A stretch of 64,000 nucleotides of DNA from UBA1447 sp964612185 (GTDB lineage Bacteria; Bacillota; Clostridia; Oscillospirales; Acutalibacteraceae), in the NCBI GenBank assembly GCA_964612185.1, contig CAZTCR010000006.1:33175-97174 (forward strand). The letters run 5' to 3'. The first letter of the stretch is position 1, and each line of letters begins with the position of its first letter. This document shows, piece by piece, positions 32,706 through 41,000 of this stretch. The notes under the pieces were generated by a model. The model ran no database searches. It was not told the origin of the DNA and saw only the letters and a program-made list of their open reading frames with translations. A program made the translations under genes and the position numbers.

Positions 32706-33881
32706 ATGAAGAAGTCCGTTAAATTAATCTCAGCGGTATTAGCTTTGGTACTTTTGTTCTCGTTATGTCCTTTTGCGCTTGCCACCCCGGCAGCGACTGC
32801 GGTTCAACCGCCCTTAACGGTTACAATCGAAACCAACAAGGCCAGTTATGGCACGCTTGGCATGGCGTCAATAAACATTGTTGTTACGAATAACAGCGAT
32901 TCGGCGGTGAAGGATGTTCATGTAAATAACGCAGTGCCGGAACAGCTTAACTGTTTTGCGTATCAAGCGTTAAATACCTATGTTGATAGCCTCGCGCCCG
33001 GTGAAAGCATTAACATCTCCTATGATGTGTGCCTTAACCCGGCAAAAGCTCCGGTCAATGCGTTTCTAAAGCTATTTCTGCGGATAAAGCTATATTTTCT
33101 AATGGTCAATGGCAGCGTGCCATATTCTCCAATAACGGACACACCGGCCCTGGATGATACTGTATTTGCTACTTTTGATACTGCCAAAGACATTAAGTTC
33201 GGAAAAGTCACCGTTGCCAATACCGTCAAGGTGTCGTATCTTTCGTTACCGGAGAATTTGAGCGCAGGCAGTATTGATGAAATTGTATCGGTATATAATA
33301 CCGCGGCAAACGCAACAAAGGCATACGCAGGCGAGGTTACTGTATCAAAAAATTCCGGTATAACCATGGATGCATCGGGTAACGATTTATATTCAAGTTT
33401 ACTTCAAACTTTCTATAACGACGATTTTAGTCTTGAAGAAGCAACTTTTGTCAATGGAATCAGCGGTACAGATACGCTGATAAACTTTTTACCTCCTCAG
33501 GGAAATGCGCAAATGAGCACACTGACAGCGGATGGTGTACAGTCGGCTTTAAGCGCACCAATCGGCGGCAAGCTGCTGGTCGTCATCAATTTGGCAAATG
33601 AAGAATGCGATGCGATGAATCCTATCCCGCCGCATCACAGTTCCTGTATGGATATCCTTGATCTTTCAAACGAGGATTTTGACCCATTTACCGCAAGCAT
33701 AAACGAACTTAATTACACAGGCGCGACGATTATTGCGGTAATCAATGAGGGCGGGAATCTTGATTTTTTGTATATCAGGAATCCGATTCAATACAATATT
33801 ACGATGACGCTTAGCGGTTCGCTTGAAATTACAGTTGATGTTTTATTTGTGTTGAAACAGTATATTGGCTTTGAATATTAA
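32706..33881 (+). CDS. Secreted protein with N-terminal Ig-like/CARDB-type domain
   Basis: A 391-residue protein with a clear signal peptide (MKKSVKLISAVLALVLLFSLCPFALA, cut about residue 26, seen as charged start plus hydrophobic core plus ALA). The first domain (about 35-125) has the pattern of a beta-sandwich: LTVTIETNKASYGTLGMASINI, then VTNNSDSAVKDVHV and LAPGESINISYDV, as in CARDB or DUF11 adhesin modules. The rest is unassigned, with a Cys pair near 300-315. No sortase motif or C-terminal membrane anchor is visible, so it is probably released. GAGGAG precedes ATG 32706. Function unknown. Confidence 0.7.
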   Translation: MKKSVKLISAVLALVLLFSLCPFALATPAATAVQPPLTVTIETNKASYGTLGMASINIVVTNNSDSAVKDVHVNNAVPEQLNCFAYQALNTYVDSLAPGESINISYDVCLNPAKAPVNAFLKLFLRIKLYFLMVNGSVPYSPITDTPALDDTVFATFDTAKDIKFGKVTVANTVKVSYLSLPENLSAGSIDEIVSVYNTAANATKAYAGEVTVSKNSGITMDASGNDLYSSLLQTFYNDDFSLEEATFVNGISGTDTLINFLPPQGNAQMSTLTADGVQSALSAPIGGKLLVVINLANEECDAMNPIPPHHSSCMDILDLSNEDFDPFTASINELNYTGATIIAVINEGGNLDFLYIRNPIQYNITMTLSGSLEITVDVLFVLKQYIGFEY

Positions 33882-33995
33882 TATGAAACGGTGAGACGGT
33901 AAAACAGTTCTGTTATTTGACTTTTATAACGGAATGTTTTATTTATGCATTAAAATGAAAAAGGGATTGCCATTGGTCTAGAAGGAGTTGCAGAT

Positions 33996-34481
33996 ATGAA
34001 GAGAAACATGATTATATGCTTTATTTCACATGTTGTTATTTCATTGATATGCTTTATTAGCGAAATCCCTCTATATCAATATCAGTGGGACAATGGCAGT
34101 TCTTTTGAAAACAATAACAAATTATTGACATATGGCATATATGCACTGGTCGTACTACAATACTTATTTATTCTGTTCCTATATTTTTTAGCAGGTCGCA
34201 AGTTTTTAAAAATGCTTAATAACGGTAAATTGAGCTTTCTGTCAGTCTGGTATCTTGGTATGTTTTATGTGGTTATTAATACTGTTGCATTGCTGTATTT
34301 CGGCGTAAGCCATTTTGATTATGTAAGTATTGTAATGACGGTTACACTTGTTATGCCAATATTTATACCGCTTGGATATGGTTTCAATTTTTCGCCTTCT
34401 ATTAGTGTTGTTGTTGCTTCAATATTGCCTTCTCTTCTGCTTTGGCTTGGTATGATAAGCAGGAGAAAAAAACATACTTAA
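33996..34481 (+). CDS. Four-helix membrane protein, hypothetical
   Basis: A 161-residue protein that is mostly hydrophobic, with four helices (about 5-22, 47-68, 80-103 and 108-155 partly split) and a basic C-terminus RRKKHT. GAAGGAG lies before ATG 33996. No family recognised. It is part of the AT-rich run of envelope-type genes. Confidence 0.6.
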   Translation: MKRNMIICFISHVVISLICFISEIPLYQYQWDNGSSFENNNKLLTYGIYALVVLQYLFILFLYFLAGRKFLKMLNNGKLSFLSVWYLGMFYVVINTVALLYFGVSHFDYVSIVMTVTLVMPIFIPLGYGFNFSPSISVVVASILPSLLLWLGMISRRKKHT

Positions 34482-34531
34482 TTAATGCATTAATAGATGC
34501 AATCTAGCATGAAAAGGAGCTCAATACTTAT

Positions 34532-35272
34532 ATGAATAAAGTGAAAATTCGTCGTGTTTTCACTATCATAATCGCAGTATCAGTAATATTAGCAATTTAT
34601 TTTGTATTTATTAGGTCTTGGCATAGTTCGATTGATGCCGAATCGGAAATAGACATAATGAGAAATGTCAGTTACTTCAATAATAAAAGCCCGAGTGAAA
34701 GTAAAAAAATATTATCCAATATTTATACACTGTGCCGTGACAGAATCAGCTTTGATGATAATCAAGAAATCAACAATAACGGATTTGAACGCTGGTCTGA
34801 TCTTGATCTTAATGACAACAATCCTGTTCTGCATTTATATTATACTTTCCCAACGAAAACTGACAAGGAAATTACTGTACTCAAGACTTCTGTAGATGTG
34901 TTTATTTTTTTCGGTTCAGATTTCAGTTTTAATTTTTTTAATGGTCCGTATATAGATTTGCCAATCAACAATGGTCCCCCCTATCTCATTTCAGATTATA
35001 ACAAAGAATTTGGCAAGTTCCGACCAATTTTTAATTCAATGTCGAAACATAGTAAGGAGGACAACTTCGAATACTATATCTCACCGCTTATATCCACAAA
35101 AGATGACATTGGATTACCTTCGTTTTCTGGCGATGGCGCGGATTTAGTCTTTATTTATAATCATTACACAATATATATTCACGAAGACGCTTTATATGAA
35201 TTTGAATATCGATATAAAAACGTAATAGCAGATTTGGATGAGATTTTTAAACAGGCAGAAGCTTTATCATAA
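34532..35272 (+). CDS. Hypothetical protein with N-terminal membrane anchor
   Basis: A 246-residue protein. One hydrophobic segment (about residues 9-28, FTIIIAVSVILAIYFVFI) anchors a polar domain of about 215 residues rich in D, N, Y and F, most likely outside the membrane. AAAAGGAG is 12 nt before ATG 34532. No family recognised. Its size and layout match the neighbours at 31878 and 35404, hinting at a set of related-purpose proteins. Confidence 0.6.
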   Translation: MNKVKIRRVFTIIIAVSVILAIYFVFIRSWHSSIDAESEIDIMRNVSYFNNKSPSESKKILSNIYTLCRDRISFDDNQEINNNGFERWSDLDLNDNNPVLHLYYTFPTKTDKEITVLKTSVDVFIFFGSDFSFNFFNGPYIDLPINNGPPYLISDYNKEFGKFRPIFNSMSKHSKEDNFEYYISPLISTKDDIGLPSFSGDGADLVFIYNHYTIYIHEDALYEFEYRYKNVIADLDEIFKQAEALS

Positions 35273-35403
35273 CCGCAACAATGCATCAACAGGGTTACAT
35301 TACAGTTCGGTGATACTTACTTTTAAGGGGCGAGTGGAACACAGGGGGCGGTAATGCGATTCAACAAAATTATACAAAAAGATTGAGAAAAAAGGAGATC
35401 TCC

Positions 35404-36135
35404 ATGACAATACTTTCCTTAATATGGGGTCTAAGCAATGCGTTTTACTGGCTGGAGTATTTCGCTGTCATTTTCTTTTTTTGCGCTGCGATTTTTTATA
35501 TGTTTCGATATGATATATTTTGCCGCAAATCAGTTATCTGCGCTGTCGCAGGCATTCTCTCAGTAATTTGTATATTCGCTTTTGATTACAACAGGCCGCC
35601 AAGGCTGAGCAATAACGATTTGAAATCTATCGAGGCGTTGCTTGTAAACAGCGGTTATGAACAAGCGCTGGCTCAAATCGATGTTTCAAATTCCGAGCGC
35701 GGATTTGTTTCGAATAGCTGTGGGTATACTTATAAATTCAACCAAGACGGCTCTCTTCAATCAAGAACTGAAGGATACATCCATATCTATGTTGATGAGG
35801 AAAGCGCAATAGACGGTTATGAATCATACACAGCATATGATACCGATGATAATTCACTGATGGCACGAATTTATTCCAATAAATATAAGTCCGACAACTT
35901 CCAAGCCTATAATTCAAATTATTGCCGAAATTATGACATCACTTTTTTACCTGTTGAAAACTATTTTTCTTGTGATACAACTATTCGATATAAAAATGCA
36001 GTCATTCATTTTGTGGAAATAACAGACATTGCCGGAAAGAGCAAAATGAAGCATGTGCTTTTAAATGAAGTAGACTATATTAGATTACTCACCGATAATG
36101 TCGGCGGCGGATTTGAGGATTACAAGGTTTTCTAA
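35404..36135 (+). CDS. Hypothetical protein with two N-terminal helices
   Basis: A 243-residue protein. Two or three hydrophobic segments occupy residues about 3-62, and a polar domain of about 180 residues follows, with the start of that domain reading DYNRPPRLSNNDLKSIEALL. AAGGAG 7 nt before ATG 35404 gives the start. No family recognised. The topology matches the protein at 31878 (membrane helices then a folded domain that includes a Y-rich segment). Confidence 0.6.
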   Translation: MTILSLIWGLSNAFYWLEYFAVIFFFCAAIFYMFRYDIFCRKSVICAVAGILSVICIFAFDYNRPPRLSNNDLKSIEALLVNSGYEQALAQIDVSNSERGFVSNSCGYTYKFNQDGSLQSRTEGYIHIYVDEESAIDGYESYTAYDTDDNSLMARIYSNKYKSDNFQAYNSNYCRNYDITFLPVENYFSCDTTIRYKNAVIHFVEITDIAGKSKMKHVLLNEVDYIRLLTDNVGGGFEDYKVF

Positions 36136-36177
36136 AAACAAATTTAGCGGATTAACTGATAAAAGGGGTTGATATAT

Positions 36178-36597
36178 TTGTCTAAAAAAATCGGGGTTGC
36201 TTCTTTGGTTTTGACTATAATTGTTATATGTATATTAATAGTCATTATGATTCCCAGAACTTCGATTGAGAACGATTCAACCGCAAGTGTTGTATTTAAA
36301 TATTTAGATAATGACATTGAAGAACAAATGTCTTCTGAAGACGGAATTCAAATACGTGATATTTTTAACAATAAAATCCTTTATAAAGACCAACCTTCAT
36401 GTGGATTCAGCGAGGATGTTTCAATAAGCTTTGATAACTCCGCAAGCGACGAATCATTGATTTTTTGTGTTGCGTGTGATGGTTGCCCCAAGATTTTTCT
36501 TGTACAGTCAGATAAATATTTTAATATTTCTGAGAAAGACAGACAAAAATTAGACGAAATAATGGGAAAATACGGTGTTACATTTCCGTGTGTTTAG
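36178..36597 (+). CDS. Small membrane-anchored hypothetical protein
   Basis: A 139-residue protein with one N-terminal helix (about residues 5-27) and a polar domain carrying three Cys in the second half (CGFSEDV, FCVACDGCPK). The start is probably TTG 36178, 9 nt after AGGGGT; a TTG at 36169 is in frame. No family recognised. Confidence 0.5.
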   Translation: MSKKIGVASLVLTIIVICILIVIMIPRTSIENDSTASVVFKYLDNDIEEQMSSEDGIQIRDIFNNKILYKDQPSCGFSEDVSISFDNSASDESLIFCVACDGCPKIFLVQSDKYFNISEKDRQKLDEIMGKYGVTFPCV

Positions 36598-36776
36598 ATG
36601 TTGGAAAAATTTTGCTTCGAATAAGACAGTATATTGACCTTAAATACTAATCTGAAGCAATAGAGTAAAGGCAGGTCTGCTATAATCGAAACAAGGGCGG
36701 TTTGATGATTTGTCAATTCATGTTGCATAATCCATATGAATTTGTCGCACACCAAATATTTTTTGTATATATTTTC
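36598..36776. other. Intergenic, no gene seen
   Basis: AT-rich stretch at the right edge of the AT-rich region. A minus-strand open frame across it has no ribosome site or recognisable protein. Confidence 0.5.
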
Positions 36777-36804
36777 TTGACAAGCGTCAATTTCCGTATA
36801 TAAT
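36777..36804 (+). promoter_or_regulatory. Consensus promoter for the gene at 36863
   Basis: Perfect TTGACA (36777-36782) and perfect TATAAT (36799-36804) with a 16-nt spacer, about 45 nt before AGAAAGG and the ATG. Confidence 0.75.
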
Positions 36805-36862
36805 TGTTTTATGCAGTTTCTTCTTGACAAAATGAAATACGAAAAGAGAAAGGTGATTTAAA

Positions 36863-37312
36863 ATGTCAAAAAAAGATGTCAGTAAACTCCTTTGGGCACC
36901 TTGGATTCTTGCGATTGCGTTTGTCGGTCTGCTTGTTTTAATTTCGTTGGATGTGCTGCTGGAAGATGTGACGGCATTAGACACATTAGCAACTTTGCTC
37001 CCCGCGTTTCTAACTTTGGTCATGCTGATTCTATCACGAAAAAAGACAGCGTTGACCGGTGTGTTTTTCCTGGTATTCGCCGCGGCTTTCGCCGTCTATT
37101 TAATATCCGCCGGCACCTCTTCGAAGGACGCTTTTGCGCTCATGTGCGGCATTCCCGGTATCATCGGTGTTCTGTTCATTCTGCTGACCAAAAAGACACC
37201 GGTCAAAACAGTCCCGACAGCAGCCGCGCCGGTTCAAGCAACCGTGGAAACACCCGTGGAAGTACCTGCCGAAGAACCCGTTGTGGAACCCGCGGAAGCA
37301 CCCGCGGAGTAA
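36863..37312 (+). CDS. Small membrane protein with P/E/V-rich tail
   Basis: A 149-residue protein with four hydrophobic helices (about 11-31, 42-58, 64-82 and 90-108). A C-terminal tail of about 35 residues follows, made of P, V, E, A and T (for example VEVPAEEPVVEPAEAPAE). The tail recalls the proline-rich tails at 6452 but is acidic. It has a near-perfect promoter and its own terminator, so it is a single-gene unit. Function unknown. Confidence 0.75.
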   Translation: MSKKDVSKLLWAPWILAIAFVGLLVLISLDVLLEDVTALDTLATLLPAFLTLVMLILSRKKTALTGVFFLVFAAAFAVYLISAGTSSKDAFALMCGIPGIIGVLFILLTKKTPVKTVPTAAAPVQATVETPVEVPAEEPVVEPAEAPAE

Positions 37313-37340
37313 TCCGAATAATTCATAAGAAATAAAAAAT

Positions 37341-37374
37341 ACAGGGGCAGCGTTTGAACTGCTCCTGTTTTTTT
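37341..37374 (+). terminator. Terminator after the gene at 36863
   Basis: ACAGGGGCAG and CTGCTCCTGT form a 10-bp stem (one G-T pair) with an 8-nt loop, ending in seven T. Confidence 0.85.
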
Positions 37375-37390
37375 GTCTTTTATTGGTAAA

Positions 37391-37954
37391 TCAGGCCATT
37401 CTGCCGGGTAAATAGTTGGTGTAGAATTCTTCGATCGCCGCAAAGAAATCTTCGGCCGACCCGTCATTCTTCATCACATAATCCGCCATTTTCTCCGTCT
37501 CACTGGTTTGGAAGAGTTTCTCTTCACCCAAGTCGTTTTCTTTGAGCTTTTCCAACGAAGTGCCGTCTCTGTCCGAACCCCGCGCGAGCATTCTGTTGTA
37601 CCGCACCATGTCGTCGCTTATCACAACATCCACCAGCACAAATTGATCCCCGAACGCCGCTTTCAAGAACATAACATCCGACAGCGGGCGTACACCGGAT
37701 ACCAGGTAGATCTCGCTGCCCGACTCCTTGATTTTGGAAACGATCTGTTCCGGGAAAAAGGTCTGCCCGTATTTGTCCATATATTTTTTTGAAGTTTTGT
37801 GCAAGTTGTCCCTCGTCAGGTCCAGGCCGTCTTTCGCCGCGAGTTCCCGCACCACATCGCCGATAGAAATCATGGGCAAATTATATTTTTTTGCCAAGTA
37901 CTCGAGAAAATAATCTTTGCCGGTCCCGTTCTTACCGACTGCTGCCAACACCAT
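37391..37954 (-). CDS. P-loop nucleoside/nucleotide-kinase-like protein
   Basis: A 187-residue protein with a Walker A (VGKNGTGKDYFLEYLAKKYNLP, residues about 6-27) and the overall plan of dephospho-CoA kinase or adenylate-kinase-like enzymes. ISIGDVVRELA follows in the NMP-binding position and VSGVRPLSDVMFLKA near residue 94. Substrate is unknown. GGAGGT 8 nt before ATG 37954 supports the start. It lies between convergent neighbours with no partner genes. Confidence 0.75.
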   Translation of the reverse strand: MVLAAVGKNGTGKDYFLEYLAKKYNLPMISIGDVVRELAAKDGLDLTRDNLHKTSKKYMDKYGQTFFPEQIVSKIKESGSEIYLVSGVRPLSDVMFLKAAFGDQFVLVDVVISDDMVRYNRMLARGSDRDGTSLEKLKENDLGEEKLFQTSETEKMADYVMKNDGSAEDFFAAIEEFYTNYLPGRMA

Positions 37955-38025
37955 TTTTTTGTACCTCCATTAAAATTATCTACGCTATGCTATAGCAAAT
38001 CCGTTCTTTTGTCAACATTTACAGT

Positions 38026-41000
38026 CTAATTGATTTCAAGCAGTTTTTTGATGGACCCGCCGTCCTGCACAATTTCGTTGTAAAACACATGCGCCCAGTA
38101 ATTGTGCCGCTCTCCCTTTTTGCGCGCGTAGGCAAAATAAATTCTGCCGTTCATCATCAATTTTGCCACGGCATAAAAGGCCGGGTACATATCAAAGGGC
38201 AGGTTTTCGATGTCGAACACATAGTCCGTTCTTGTGTCCGGTTTTACAACAACCTTTTGTGTGCGCGGTGAGATATCCGCGAACGCGAACGGGTTATGCC
38301 CGTTTAAGGACCAGGTTTCAACCGGCGTGGCGAGCGACAGCTCGCCGGAGAGGGTTTCGGTTGTATTGTTGATGACGGTTGCGATAATTTTACTGCCGGT
38401 TATCTCGATTGTAACCTCCGGGTTGAAGCAGCCAACCTCAAACACATCCTCAAACAGCTGTCCGTCATCCTTGTATTGCAGGCGGAGCATACCCTTCGCG
38501 TCTTGGGAGGGTTTGGTGATGATAACCGGGAACAGTTTATATCCGCCGGCATCAATATTATAATTGAATTTTTTCGAACCGGCCGACCACCCCTTCGGCA
38601 AGGTTAAATCTAAAACACCTTTTGCGGGCATATCCGGGCGGTTGTTCGCGACACTCACTTCCACTTCAAAAGTCAGGTCATCAATATATTTCACTTTTTT
38701 GCCGATGACCGCCGCCACAGCCAGGTAGCCCATGGGCATTGTCCCTAAATCATGCTCCCAGCTGCGCACAGTTGTCGGTTCGACATCTTCTTTTTTGGCG
38801 CCGAGCGCCGCAGCGCCGATTTGTTCCGCCGGCGGCGCGGGCATGAGGGTGAAGGTTTCGATTGAATGCGGTGTCACAAGCACTTTCAACGAGTTCTTCG
38901 TACATTTAACTGCTATACCTTCCTCATCCAGAAGATTAACGCTTTGCGCGCCGGTGATGTCAAAGCCGAAATCAAGCTTCGCGCCGCCGTCCACTCCGTG
39001 GGGTTCAAAACCCCTTATGGTCAGCCCTCTGCTGAACACATCCCTGTAACACCCCTGCATCGTCGCGAGCGGATAACCTTTCAATTTGAATGCCGTCACG
39101 ACAAAATCAGGATTTGATTTTACAAAACTCTTGCTTTCGGGCAAAACATGTTTCTCTGCCGGTGAAACATCTGTTACACCGATTAACCGATCATTAAATT
39201 CCAACGCCTTGCGGTATACCTCCGCCTCCCGGTAACTGCCTTCGTGCGGATAAAGCGCGTAAGTAAATATGTGTGTTTTCTGCTCCGGTATCAGCTCGCC
39301 ATGTCCGGTGGTTTTGCCGATGTTGCCGTAGAATTCCGCGGTGTGGAACAACATCATATTCAGCAGCCCGCCGCGTTCCACACTGCAGGCAAGGTTGCCG
39401 GTATTAATGACGGCTGTGCCGTAATCGTCCGCGGTTTTAAGCGGTGACGCGGCAACGATATTTTTGAGCTCCGCCATTCTGCCCGTTTCAAACTTTGCCG
39501 CAAAGTCTTCCACAAAAGCGTTGAGGTCCGCGATCTTTTTCGCTTTCATCAAAAAGGTGTCAACGGGTTTGTTCAGCACATTGTCGCTGTCGATCATGTA
39601 CAGCACCGCGACACCGTTGGCCGCCAGCTTATCATTAAAACTTTTCTGCAGGGCGGGCTTGCAGGCGGCAAGCAGTTTCTTTTCGTACTCGTTTTTAACC
39701 CCGGCGGTGCTCAGCACAAAACGGGTATCCGTGTTCATCAGGTCTTCGTTAAAATGAATGAGCTGCGTGGAATGAGGCTGCCGGGCTTTATCCGGGTAAC
39801 AGGTGACCGGAATGGCCTTTTTGGTAAGTGCTTTCAATAACCTGTCGCCGGTGTTTTTTAGGTTGTCATTTTCACTGCGGATGATTTCGGTCATCCCGAT
39901 GTTAACACTGCCTTTCCCATTGAGCAGGAGGGTGACGGTTGGCCCGTAATCGAGCCACTGGTTCGCGGCATATACCTGGCAGCGGGAGAACATGGCGTAT
40001 TGATGGGTCTGGAAATCCAACTTTTTATCGCTTTCACAGCGCACGGCGGGGGCAAAACGGTCGTCAAACACCGGACGCGCGCCTTTGATGTCCAGCGGGA
40101 AGGTTACGGTAAACAAATCATCGTTATCCTGATAATCTTCAACAACCGTTTTCAAATCAATGCGTTTCACACCGTCAAACAGCGTTATTTCCTGCTTTAT
40201 GGTGGCAACAGTACCCATTTTTACCTTGACAACCAGCTTTGTAAAGTTTTCCCCCTTTACACCCGTTACGGTCGCCGGATAGTCGGAAGACAGCATTTTT
40301 TGGCCGGTTGTATAGAATTCGTGCTGGGTTTCCATCCTGTCGTGTATTTCTTTGAGGATAACCACCCTGTTCGCCGGGCCGTCTTCGCCGTTTTTAAGCA
40401 CTTCCCGCTTTGCTTTTTTATCATAGATGGACACAATGCCGCCGCCGAGCGCGGGGTCCACCTTGATTTTATAAAAGTTGTTTTCAAGAACACCGTCCGC
40501 CACACTTGATTGAGGTTTTGCCTTTGCTTCTTTCAGGTAAAACACGCTGTAACCCATCGCCGGAACCTTTGGAACAAACAAAGCTTTGGTCAGTCCGTCC
40601 GGGCAGGCTTTTTCTTCACACTGCTGCAAAGGATATTCGTTACCGTTCGCGTCCGCAAGCATATAACACGCAACGCCTTTGTTAAGCGGCAGATAGACTT
40701 CGCACGGTTCGGTTCTGTCCCAGGTGTGCGGGTTAAAGACGAATACCGGATGGTGTTTTTGTGAGAGCTGAACCCCCGACGCGATAAACTGTACCGCGCG
40801 GTCAACGATATCCGCCGCCAGTTCCGCCGCCTCACGGTATTCAATCATCAAATCCACAAAGGATATTTCGTTGTTGGTGCCGGTGATGGAATCATGGTGC
40901 TGCCCGCAAAGCAGCTGCCGCCAAGCCTTGTCCAGTGCTTTTTCCGGGTATTCGGCCCCGTACAGGCAGGCGATTGCGGCAAACTTTTCGGCAGTAATCA

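Noticed and set aside
36594..36830. 78-codon minus-strand ORF at the edge of the AT-rich region
   Set aside because: It overlaps a perfect plus-strand promoter, and no ribosome site or recognisable sequence supports it.
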